NCBI GenBank assembly: GCA_003609755.1
Contig: AP017991.1
Location: forward strand, 3,459,001 to 3,523,000
Direction: 5' to 3'
Source of the DNA: Planktothrix agardhii NIES-204
Lineage (GTDB): Bacteria > Cyanobacteriota > Cyanobacteriia > Cyanobacteriales > Microcoleaceae
Length of the DNA: 64,000 bases
In this document: piece after piece, positions 26,800 through 35,508 of the stretch
Layout of the letters: every line of letters begins with the position of its first letter
How positions within the stretch are numbered: position 1 is the first letter of the stretch
The notes under the pieces: generated by a model
Databases searched by the model: none
The model's input: the letters and a program-made list of their open reading frames with translations, nothing else
What the model was told of the DNA's origin: nothing
Position numbers and translations under genes: made by a program

Positions 26800-27084
26800 A
26801 TGAAACGCTTAGAACAATATACCACTAAACGCCCTCAAGAAGTTTTAATTGTTAAAATTGAAATTGATGGCGAATTTGATGAAATTGCGATTTTTAAAGG
26901 ATTTTCTAGTTCGTTAATGCGTCCCACAGCTTTTGATCCTGATATTCCTGTTATTCCCAATACGGCTAAAATCCTTGAAATTGATCGTCTATCTAGTCCT
27001 TATAATCCCACCGAACCCCATTATATTCAGCAGGGATTAACCTGGGAAATGATGCAGGAATTATTAACAGAATTGGGGCTATAA
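26800..27084 (+). CDS. Conserved small protein, DUF7734-like
   Basis: 94 residues: MKRLEQYTTKRPQEVLIVKI, then EIAIFKGFSSSLMRPTAFDPDIPVIP and RLSSPYNPTEPHYIQQGLT. This pattern is strongly conserved in cyanobacteria and in plant plastid proteins (DUF7734, from memory). The function is unknown. There is no signal peptide or membrane segment. The gene appears intact although the DNA before it is decayed; AATTAGGAATTTTAATC precedes the ATG, giving a weak AGGA ribosome-binding site. Confidence 0.7.
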   Translation: MKRLEQYTTKRPQEVLIVKIEIDGEFDEIAIFKGFSSSLMRPTAFDPDIPVIPNTAKILEIDRLSSPYNPTEPHYIQQGLTWEMMQELLTELGL

Positions 27085-27106
27085 CAAAAACTAAATCGGT
27101 CGGTTA

Positions 27107-27138
27107 GAAACTGGGGTGGGGGTCAGAAGCCCGGTTTC
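27107..27138 (+). terminator. Hairpin after the DUF7734-like gene
   Basis: GAAACTGGG (27107-27115) pairs with CCCGGTTTC (27130-27138) with one mismatch, followed by TTTAATTT. It starts 22 bases after the stop codon. It is a divergent member of the GAAACC/GGTTTC repeat family, here with a terminator-like T-run. Confidence 0.6.
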
Positions 27139-27214
27139 TTTAATTTATTGATCCGAACAGAACCAATTACGGCTATAATTAAATTAGCATTGTCATCTAT
27201 CCCTAGGCTTAAAC

Positions 27215-28726
27215 ATGAGTAAATGCCTTAACCCCGATTGTTTACAAACCAACTCTAAAACAGTCTTTTGTCAAAAGTGTGGTTCTAAATTACTGTTAAC
27301 AGATCGATATCGGGCTTTAGAAATATTAGGACAAGGGGGATTTGGTCGAACGTTTCTAGCGGTTGATGAGCATAAACCTTCTCAACCCTATTGTGTAATT
27401 AAACAATTTTTACCCCAAGCTCAAGGTACGAATAATCAAGAAAAAGCGGGAGAACTTTTTAAACAAGAAGCGATACAATTAGAACATTTAGGCAAACATC
27501 AACAAATTCCTGAATTATTCGCCTATTTAATCCAAGATAACCGTCAATATCTCGTTCAAGAATATATTGAAGGGCAAAATTTAGCTCAAGAATTAGCTAA
27601 AACTGGGGCATTTTCAGAAGCTAAAATTATTAATTTGTTAGAGGATTTATTACCTATTTTAGCGTTTATTCATCAAAAAAAGGTAATTCATCGAGATATT
27701 AAGCCGGAAAATATTATTAGAAACAAGAGCGATAATAAATTATTTTTAGTGGATTTTGGAGCAGCTAAAGCAGCTACTATAACGGCATTAGCGGTCACGG
27801 GAACAGTTATTGGTTCAGCCCAATATACTGCACCCGAACAAGCGATGGGAAAACCGACTTTTGCCAGTGATTTATATAGTTTAGGGGTAACTTGTATTCA
27901 TTTATTAACTAATATTGAACCGTTTAATTTATTTGATAGTGGTGAATGTGATTGGGTTTGGCGAAATTATTTAAAGGTTAAAGTAAATAATACTTTGGGT
28001 CAAGTCTTAGATAAACTCTTACAACAGGGAACAAAAAAACGTTTTCAAACGGCTCAAGAAGTGTTAGATGCTTTACAATTAACCCAGAAACCGATATCAC
28101 CACCAAAACTAAAATTTACACCGCCACCAACACCACAACCAACACCACAACCGACACCACAACCGACACCGCCACCAACAGTTAAACCAACACCCCAATT
28201 TTTTACACCTAAACCAACAGTAAAACCAACACCCCAACCGGATATAGAATTAAAGTCAGCTAAAGGCGTTAATTATGATCAATTAGAACAACTTTTGAAA
28301 GCCACAAACTGGAAAGAAGCTGACGAAGAAACGGCTAATAAAATGTTAGAAGTCGCCGGGAGAACAAAGGAAGGATGGTTAAGGGAAGAAGATATTGATA
28401 ATTTTCCCTGTGAGGATTTACAAACTATTGACCAACTTTGGGTAAAATATAGCAATGGGCGCTTCGGCTTTTCGGTACAGAAGCGCATCTATCAAAGTCT
28501 GAGAGGAACCCGGAGTTATGATAGTAAAGTCTGGGAAGCGTTTGGTGATCAGGTGGGTTGGCGTGTTCGAGGTAGCTGGTTGTATTATAATAATCTAAAA
28601 TTCAATCAGACAGCACCAAAAGGCCACCTTCCAAGGTTTGGGGGGAGATGGGTACATGTGGTTGTGTGTGGGATTTGGGTGGTCTCCTCTCCTCTCGTGT
28701 CGAGACTCATAGACTGTAACATATAA
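27215..28726 (+). CDS. Serine/threonine kinase fused to a GUN4 domain
   Basis: 503 residues. A zinc-ribbon-like CLNPDC...CQKCG opens the protein (4-23). The Hanks kinase follows: GQGGFG at 39-44, Lys63, HRDIKPEN at 159-166, DFG at 180-182 and APEQ at 206-209. A Thr-Pro-Gln linker (about 290-345) with PTPQ repeats leads to a C-terminal GUN4-type domain starting near LKSAKGVNYDQLEQLLKATNWKEAD, with DQLWVKYSNGRFGFSVQKRIY. GUN4 domains bind porphyrins such as protoporphyrin IX and Mg-protoporphyrin (family knowledge). The protein may therefore couple tetrapyrrole sensing to phosphorylation; that link is inference. Confidence 0.9.
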   Translation: MSKCLNPDCLQTNSKTVFCQKCGSKLLLTDRYRALEILGQGGFGRTFLAVDEHKPSQPYCVIKQFLPQAQGTNNQEKAGELFKQEAIQLEHLGKHQQIPELFAYLIQDNRQYLVQEYIEGQNLAQELAKTGAFSEAKIINLLEDLLPILAFIHQKKVIHRDIKPENIIRNKSDNKLFLVDFGAAKAATITALAVTGTVIGSAQYTAPEQAMGKPTFASDLYSLGVTCIHLLTNIEPFNLFDSGECDWVWRNYLKVKVNNTLGQVLDKLLQQGTKKRFQTAQEVLDALQLTQKPISPPKLKFTPPPTPQPTPQPTPQPTPPPTVKPTPQFFTPKPTVKPTPQPDIELKSAKGVNYDQLEQLLKATNWKEADEETANKMLEVAGRTKEGWLREEDIDNFPCEDLQTIDQLWVKYSNGRFGFSVQKRIYQSLRGTRSYDSKVWEAFGDQVGWRVRGSWLYYNNLKFNQTAPKGHLPRFGGRWVHVVVCGIWVVSSPLVSRLIDCNI

Positions 28727-28744
28727 AGCTTTTAACCCGACAGC

Positions 28745-28905
28745 GTAGGGGCGGGTTCGCCGGGATTTTTGTTAATAATAATTAACCTAAATAAACCCGC
28801 CCAACCCCACAATAAGAATCAATATAAACCTGGTTTTATTAACGTTAAATTTTGGTGGGGTGGGGGCGGGTTTATCAAGATTATTTGTCAGATTTGAAAG
28901 ATTTT
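28745..28905. repeat. GC-rich inverted repeats (GGGGCGGGTT / AACCCGCCCC)
   Basis: In the 244-base gap after the kinase-GUN4 gene, GTAGGGGCGGGTT (28745-28757) is answered by AAACCCGCCC (28793-28802), then by GGGGGCGGGTTTA (28868-28880) downstream. The segments can pair in more than one way. They are much richer in GC than the surroundings and are probably dispersed intergenic repeats acting as terminators. No gene is supported here. Confidence 0.5.
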
Positions 28906-28970
28906 GTCGAACTTGCCCCTACGGGTTTTAAAGTTGTTCGCAAATTATTAAGTGATCGGAGGTTTGATAA

Positions 28971-29288
28971 ATGAAAAATGATATTTTTGATCGGTTTCTT
29001 GGTTTCTTACAAAATTTAGATCAACAAGAAATTAGCTATTCTCTAGCTCATCATCGGGATGAGGCGATTATGGTGAGTGTTGCGCTTCCTGGGGAGCGTT
29101 GGGAAGTTGAATTTTTGAATGATGGATCTGTCGAGATTGAAAGATTTATTAGTCAAGGCGAAATATCGGGAGAAGAAGCTTTAAACGAATTATTTTCTCG
29201 ATATTCAGATCCAGAGGATGTTTCTATTGAGACTAATTCAAATCCTAACTTGGTATCTATGTTCTTAATTCCCAATAATGTCCAATAA
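28971..29288 (+). CDS. Small immunity-like protein
   Basis: 105 residues with DRFLGFLQNLDQQEISYSLAHHRDEAIMVSVALPGERWEVEFLNDGSVEIERF. This resembles small immunity proteins encoded beside polymorphic toxins (VAVPGERWEVEF core, from memory). GGAGG lies 9 bases before the ATG. It is followed after 14 bases by another immunity-like gene. No toxin gene is adjacent. The family name is not certain, and a stand-alone housekeeping role is possible. Confidence 0.6.
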   Translation: MKNDIFDRFLGFLQNLDQQEISYSLAHHRDEAIMVSVALPGERWEVEFLNDGSVEIERFISQGEISGEEALNELFSRYSDPEDVSIETNSNPNLVSMFLIPNNVQ

Positions 29289-29302
29289 TTCCCAATTGAC
29301 CG

Positions 29303-29659
29303 ATGAACAAATCTATCAACAACCTCTACGACTTACTCGAAAAAATTAAACAAAAACCAGGAATGTATATTGGAAGTCCTAATATTAATAATTTATTGAT
29401 GTTTTTGTGTGGTCATCAATACGCCTGTGAAGCGATGGAACTTCCTGAAAGCGAACAAGAAATGGAATTTACACAATTTCAGCCTTGGTTACAAGCTAAA
29501 TTTGGAGTCAATACTTCCGCATCTTGGGCTAGAATTATTTTATTGTATTCTAGTGATGAAATCGACGCTTTTAAAAATTTCTTTGATTTATTAGCCGAGT
29601 TTAGAAATCAACAAAAAAATTCTGCAACTTTAAAAGAAGAATCATTATCTGTCCTGTAA
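29303..29659 (+). CDS. Small immunity-like protein (KPGMYIGSP family)
   Basis: 118 residues: LYDLLEKIKQKPGMYIGSPNINNLLMFLCGHQYA, FQPWLQAKFGV, SWARIILLYSSDEIDAFKNFFDLLAEF. This set of phrases recurs in small bacterial proteins found near toxin and contact-dependent-inhibition loci (from memory). The KPGMYIG phrase also occurs in gyrase but here without any ATPase context. It probably shares a transcript with the preceding gene (14-base gap). No adjacent toxin was found. Confidence 0.6.
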   Translation: MNKSINNLYDLLEKIKQKPGMYIGSPNINNLLMFLCGHQYACEAMELPESEQEMEFTQFQPWLQAKFGVNTSASWARIILLYSSDEIDAFKNFFDLLAEFRNQQKNSATLKEESLSVL

Positions 29660-29758
29660 AAAACGCATACTCATCTTTATACAATTTAGAAAAATTGCTA
29701 TAAAAGTGTGGAGGAGACGCTTTTAAAAAGGTTTTTTGACCATACCTGGCACGGCTCG

Positions 29759-29807
29759 GAAACCGGGTTTCTTAATTGAGCTTTCTGTTACAGAAACCCG
29801 GTTTCTT
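29759..29807. repeat. GAAACC palindrome pair downstream of atpC
   Basis: GAAACCGGGTTTCTT (29759-29773) and GAAACCCGGTTTCTT (29793-29807) form two hairpins or one larger one. They end 5 bases short of the atpC stop (29813) on the minus strand, so they are placed to terminate the atpD-atpC transcript. Same family as 21391-21457. Confidence 0.65.
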
Positions 29808-29812
29808 GGGGG

Positions 29813-30229
29813 TCAATATTCGATAACACCGCCAGCCGCTTGTAACCGCGCTCTGGCTCTTTTAATAGCTTTTGTCGCTTTAATTTTGGCTTTTTTAGAA
29901 TCACCCGTTTCAGCCACTTCTAAATCAGCTTGAGCCTTGGTATAGGCGGTACGGGCAACTTCTAAATTAATAGTATCACCCCGTTCTGCACCATTCACCA
30001 AGATGGTGACTTCATTGGCTTCCACTTCAGCAAACCCACCCATTAAGGCAATAGGAGTCCATTTATTTTTAGACCGAACCCGCAGCACCCCGGTATCTAA
30101 AGCTGTCAATAGGGGAGCGTGACCCGTCAGAATACCTACTTGGCCGGTTGTACTCGGAAGAATCACCTCATCAGCATTTTCATCCCAGACCGTCCGATCT
30201 GGAGCGATTACACGCACAGTTAATGTCAT
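29813..30229 (-). CDS. atpC: ATP synthase F1 epsilon subunit
   Basis: 138 residues (atpE in plastid naming). Rotor-stalk subunit of the thylakoid F1Fo ATP synthase, which couples proton flow to ATP synthesis and inhibits the reverse reaction. N-terminal beta barrel [47 protein letters not shown] is typical, followed by two C-terminal helices (residues about 90-135) rich in Ala, Lys and Arg. The paired order with the beta subunit, away from the other atp genes, is the usual cyanobacterial arrangement. Confidence 0.97.
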   Translation of the reverse strand: MTLTVRVIAPDRTVWDENADEVILPSTTGQVGILTGHAPLLTALDTGVLRVRSKNKWTPIALMGGFAEVEANEVTILVNGAERGDTINLEVARTAYTKAQADLEVAETGDSKKAKIKATKAIKRARARLQAAGGVIEY

Positions 30230-30271
30230 TTGTCAAGAGGTAATAAAATATTATCGAGATCAAAAATTATT

Positions 30272-30309
30272 GTTGTTGGGCTTTGGTAAGAGGGCTAAAG
30301 CCCAACAAC
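30272..30309. promoter_or_regulatory. Strong hairpin in the atpD-atpC gap
   Basis: GTTGTTGGGCTTT (30272-30284) pairs perfectly with AAAGCCCAACAAC (30297-30309), a 13-bp stem with a 12-base loop, inside the 89-base gap between the beta and epsilon genes. There is no T-run on the minus-strand side beyond a few bases. It could protect the beta mRNA end or attenuate epsilon expression, or be a dispersed repeat; the role is inferred from position. Confidence 0.55.
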
Positions 30310-30318
30310 GGGTGAAAC

Positions 30319-31782
<1,464 letters not shown>

Positions 31783-31852
31783 TTAATACAAGTTGATTCC
31801 GAAATCGTCTCGGAAACGTTTAGAAGAATTTAATATTGCCATCTTTTAGGTT

Positions 31853-31868
31853 ATCACTGATCAGTGAT
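31853..31868. promoter_or_regulatory. 16-bp perfect palindrome between murF and atpD
   Basis: ATCACTGATCAGTGAT is a perfect dyad. It lies 20 bases after the murF stop and 85 bases before the atpD start, on a shared strand direction. It could be an operator for the atp promoter or part of a murF terminator. No known cyanobacterial regulator motif was recognised. Confidence 0.4.
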
Positions 31869-31888
31869 CACGTTTGAGCGATTTGATT

Positions 31889-33271
31889 CTATTGAAAATC
31901 CGATCCCAATAATTCTACAACCCGATTTAGTTGCACCGAATGGGAGGCTTTAAATAAAATCCGATCCCCGGGCTGGATCAAGGCTTTTAACTGTTGTACC
32001 ATTTGAGCATGAGCATCGGAGGTCTGTACATCAACTATTGACACTAACGGAACACCGCCAGCCCCCTTTGCTAAGGCATTGGCGGCCTCAAACTCTGCCA
32101 AAATCAATAATCCGTCCAAATTCAGTTCCCGCACGGTGCGCCCCACTTGTTCATGGAATTCTAGCGATCGCTCTCCTAACTCTTTCATCGTCCCTAATAC
32201 GGCAATATGGCGTTTCCCTGGGGTTTGGGCCAATAACCGCAAGGCTGCTAACATTGATTCCAACCCGGCATTATAGGTTTCATCGAGGATCACTAAATCT
32301 TCCCCCCACTGATAGCGTTTTGCCCGGCCATCGGGTAACTGTACCGCTATTGGTTGCTGAAAAGGCTTGTATGAGGTTTGCGCCCCATAAATTCCCCTAA
32401 ATACGGCTAATGCGGCTAGGAAATTAGAGGCGTTATGCTCCCCAGGTAAGGGTAAGGGTAAATCTATTCCTTCGACTCGCAAGGTTTGGGCGTCGATTAA
32501 TTCTCCTCGCAGATCTCCCTCTTTTAACCCATAGGTAATTGTATTACCTGACCAAACTTTAGCGGCGGTATTGATCAAACGTTCTTGATGATTTAATACT
32601 GCTAAACTGGTTTTTGGCATTTCTGCTAATAGTTCACATTTGGCTTGGGCGATCGCATCTTCTGAACCCAACAGTCCAATATGAGACGTTCCCACATTGG
32701 TAATTACCCCAATTGTCGGTCGAGCAGTTTGGGTTAATTCGGCAATTTGTCCGGCTCCACGCATAGCCATTTCTATTACGGCAAAATCATGATCGGATGT
32801 TAGTTGTAATAGGGTTTTAGGAACTCCAATTTCATTGTTATAATTGGCTTGACTTTTTAACACTTTGCCTTGAGTCCCTAATATGGCAGCAATTAATTCT
32901 TTAGTTGTGGTTTTCCCCACCGACCCTGTTACCCCGATAATCGGAATCTGAAATTGATCCCGCCACCATCGGGCAATCTGTTGATAGGCTTTTAAGGGGT
33001 TGGGAACCGGGAAAAGGGGCAAATTCGGGTGATTTTGGGCAAAATCCTTAGTGACAATCGCAGCAATGGCCCCCTGGTTAATCGCCTGTTCCACAAAGTT
33101 ATGGCCATCAAAGTGTTCCCCCTGTAGCGCTAAAAACACCTCTCCAGGTTTAATACTGCGGGTATCGGTTGTGATCCCGATTACGGTTGTAGAATCCGTG
33201 GAATTACGGTAAAATGGGTAATTAATCGCTAAAATCTGGGCAATCTGACCGAGAGTGATGAGATTAGACAT
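31889..33271 (-). CDS. murF: UDP-N-acetylmuramoyl-tripeptide--D-alanyl-D-alanine ligase
   Basis: 460 residues. Adds D-Ala-D-Ala to UDP-MurNAc-tripeptide, the last cytosolic step of peptidoglycan precursor synthesis; MraY, also in the window, uses the product. Mur-ligase features: ATP-binding GVTGSVGKTTTKELIAAIL near residue 114-132, ANYNNEIGVPKTLL near 142, EMAMRGAGQIAELT near 167, and the C-terminal DETYNAGLESMLAAL near 310. It has no signal peptide. It is followed on the same strand by atpD after 121 bases. Confidence 0.96.
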   Translation of the reverse strand: MSNLITLGQIAQILAINYPFYRNSTDSTTVIGITTDTRSIKPGEVFLALQGEHFDGHNFVEQAINQGAIAAIVTKDFAQNHPNLPLFPVPNPLKAYQQIARWWRDQFQIPIIGVTGSVGKTTTKELIAAILGTQGKVLKSQANYNNEIGVPKTLLQLTSDHDFAVIEMAMRGAGQIAELTQTARPTIGVITNVGTSHIGLLGSEDAIAQAKCELLAEMPKTSLAVLNHQERLINTAAKVWSGNTITYGLKEGDLRGELIDAQTLRVEGIDLPLPLPGEHNASNFLAALAVFRGIYGAQTSYKPFQQPIAVQLPDGRAKRYQWGEDLVILDETYNAGLESMLAALRLLAQTPGKRHIAVLGTMKELGERSLEFHEQVGRTVRELNLDGLLILAEFEAANALAKGAGGVPLVSIVDVQTSDAHAQMVQQLKALIQPGDRILFKASHSVQLNRVVELLGSDFQ

Positions 33272-33489
33272 TCTCTGAACTCTTGAAAATTGATTATTAT
33301 AGATTACTCAGATATGATATTCCAAAACATCGAGGGTTTTGTAGCGATTTAATTTTGTTTAGGTACTTATAGCAAGAGGCAACAGGTGAAATAATCTTGA
33401 AAATTTGCTTAATTATCCCAAAGTGACAGAAGAATGCTATAATTAAACTAAAAACTGCATTCCTTGGAGGAGACAATACAATTACTTCT

Positions 33490-33891
33490 AGGGTAACTCA
33501 AGTTTCACTTAACGACATAGCTATTACGGTTGTTACAGTTCAGGAAATTTTTAATGGATGGATTGTTAAAATTAATAAGCCTTCAGAATCTAAAAATTTA
33601 GTGAGACTGTACACTAAACTCTCGATAAATTTAGACTTCTTCAAAGCAGTAAGGATACTTAATTTTGATGAAAAGGCTTCCAAGATTTATGAAAAATTAA
33701 TTAATGAAAATAGGGAACTTAACAGAAAATAGCTTCACAGCAAAGGGTTTCAAAAAGATTTGCGAATCGCTGCAATTACTCTTTCTGTGAATGGGGTTAT
33801 GGTAACTGCTGATAAAAAAGATTTTTCCTTAATTCATGGTTTAGTTATTGAAGATTGGACAGATCCCTCAATTCTATTGACAAAAAGATGA
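33490..33891 (+). pseudogene. PIN-domain toxin remnant, N-truncated with in-frame stop
   Basis: One frame reads VTQVSLNDIAITVVTVQEIFNGW, VRILNFDEKASKIYEKLI, then TAG at 33730, then DLRIAAITLSVNGVMVTADKKDFSLIHGLVIEDW to a TGA at 33889. This is the middle and C-terminal part of a PIN ribonuclease (Glu in VTVQEIFNG, Asp in KDLRIAAI, Asp in TADKKDF). The first 30-40 codons with the leading Asp are gone. A promoter-like TATAAT (33437-33442) and GGAGG (33466-33470) still lie just upstream, so a deletion ran from next to the ribosome-binding site into the gene. Confidence 0.8.
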
Positions 33892-33936
33892 CTTTTAGAT
33901 GAAAGAAAGTCCAGGTTTTAATCTATACGAGATTAA

Positions 33937-33953
33937 GGTGGGTAAAACCCACC
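33937..33953. terminator. Hairpin between the PIN remnant and the M16 gene
   Basis: GGTGGGT (33937-33943) pairs with ACCCACC (33947-33953) around an AAA loop. It lies in the 74-base gap between two convergent genes and could serve either strand. No long T-run on the plus side. Confidence 0.5.
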
Positions 33954-33965
33954 CTTACATTAACA

Positions 33966-35447
33966 TTAACTACTAGGAATCGTCACATCAATTGTGGTGA
34001 CTTTTGATTGGTTATCTAAACTACTTAAAGCCGGATTAATTAACGCTTTATTTCCGACAACTAAGATGACTAACTTGTCGAAATTAAGATATTGTTTAGC
34101 GACTTGTTGAACATCTTCGATGGTTGTTGCTTGGACTTGACGTTGATAATCAAAGATAAAATCCTTGGGATAACCATAATATTCATACTGCATTAAACGG
34201 GATAAAGTTTGAGCCGGATCTTCAAACTTAAAGATAAAAGAATTTAAGGTAGATTCCTTTGCATAGGTTAATTCTTCCGACTTAATGGGTTCTTTTTTTA
34301 ACCGTTCAATTTCATTTTTTAACCCTTGAATTAATGGAACTGTTGTTTCAGAACGAGTTTGTCCTCCAGCATTAAAAACCCCTGGATAATCATAACTTGC
34401 ACCCCAATAGCCATAAACAGAATAGGCTAAACCTTGGCGCGATCGCAGATTATTAAATAACCGTCCACCGAACCCATTTAACACCCCATTCATAACCGCC
34501 AATTTGGGATAATTGGGATCATTTAATAACCCACCTAAATGACCCATTTCGACATAACTTTGATTGAGTTGTGGCTGATCAACAAAGAAAATACCGCCCA
34601 AATTAGCTTGAGAAACCGCAGGAAGGGGAGGAATAACCGCCTTTTGACTTGGTTTCCAATCTCCTAATTTTTGCTCAATTAAAGCCTTCATTTTTGCTCG
34701 ATCAAAATCCCCTACAATTCCCAAAATCATAGTTTCAGGATGAAAATATTTTTCATAAAAATCAACCAAACTCTCGCGGCTGATATTTTTCAAGGTGGAA
34801 TATTCTGTGATGCGGGCGTAGGGACTATCTACACCATAAATCAGCTTAACAAACTCCCGAGAAGCAATGTCTCCGGGGTTATCATTCCGACGCGCAATTC
34901 CGCCTTTTGCTTGAGTTTTTGCTAAGTCTAATTGATCTTGAGGAAACAGAGGATTACGAATGACATCCGTAAACAATCCAAACACTAAGTCTAAATCTTC
35001 TGTTAATCCTGAAAATCCAACACTACCAGAAGTTGTAGAAATCCCGACTTCAACGGCGGCGGCTTTTTGTTCTAATAATTGATTCAATTCATCGGCGGAA
35101 TGTTGACGAGTTCCTCCATCCCGCATCACCTCGGCGGTAATACTTGCTAAACCAACTTTATCCGCAGGTTCAAATCGATCTCCGGTGCGAAATAACGCAC
35201 TTCCTCCTACTAAGGGAAGTTCATGATCTTCGACTAAATAAACTATGATTCCATTGTCTAATTGATAGCGTTCATAATCAGGAAGTTCAATGGTGGGTAA
35301 GGGAGGAAAAGTTAAATCGGTGTAATGTTTGGGCGTGGAAGCGATCGCCGGAATATGGCTAAACGCGGTAAAAAAGAAGGTCGTTAGCAACAATCCAATC
35401 CAAAAAAGTATGGATTTTTTCAAGTTTAGGGTTTTCAAAGTTAACAT
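33966..35447 (-). CDS. M16 family peptidase-like protein, zinc site lost
   Basis: 493 residues with an N-terminal hydrophobic signal (LFWIGLLLTTFFFTAFSHIPAIA, about 14-36), so exported. M16 fold: LDNGIIVYLVEDHELPLVGG, GGFGGRLFNNLRSRQGLAYSVYG near 330. The zinc motif HxxEH is absent; the equivalent place reads GLASITAEVMRDGGT. The R-x-x-x-G-L-A-Y-S-V substrate-handling motif of the non-catalytic partner is present. It follows the catalytic M16 gene after 61 bases, so the two probably form a heterodimeric periplasmic peptidase as in other split M16 pairs. Confidence 0.85.
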   Translation of the reverse strand: MLTLKTLNLKKSILFWIGLLLTTFFFTAFSHIPAIASTPKHYTDLTFPPLPTIELPDYERYQLDNGIIVYLVEDHELPLVGGSALFRTGDRFEPADKVGLASITAEVMRDGGTRQHSADELNQLLEQKAAAVEVGISTTSGSVGFSGLTEDLDLVFGLFTDVIRNPLFPQDQLDLAKTQAKGGIARRNDNPGDIASREFVKLIYGVDSPYARITEYSTLKNISRESLVDFYEKYFHPETMILGIVGDFDRAKMKALIEQKLGDWKPSQKAVIPPLPAVSQANLGGIFFVDQPQLNQSYVEMGHLGGLLNDPNYPKLAVMNGVLNGFGGRLFNNLRSRQGLAYSVYGYWGASYDYPGVFNAGGQTRSETTVPLIQGLKNEIERLKKEPIKSEELTYAKESTLNSFIFKFEDPAQTLSRLMQYEYYGYPKDFIFDYQRQVQATTIEDVQQVAKQYLNFDKLVILVVGNKALINPALSSLDNQSKVTTIDVTIPSS

Positions 35448-35508
35448 AGTGAATCGAAAGGTTAATCAGAATAGAATGAGTCAGGATAAAACTAGGTGAA
35501 TTTAAAGT

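Noticed and set aside
28620-28726. Possible frameshift at the end of the kinase-GUN4 gene
   Set aside because: Another frame also gives a plausible tail (SSRVETHRL), but the present end (PLVSRLIDCNI) also resembles GUN4-protein tails, so no frameshift is claimed.
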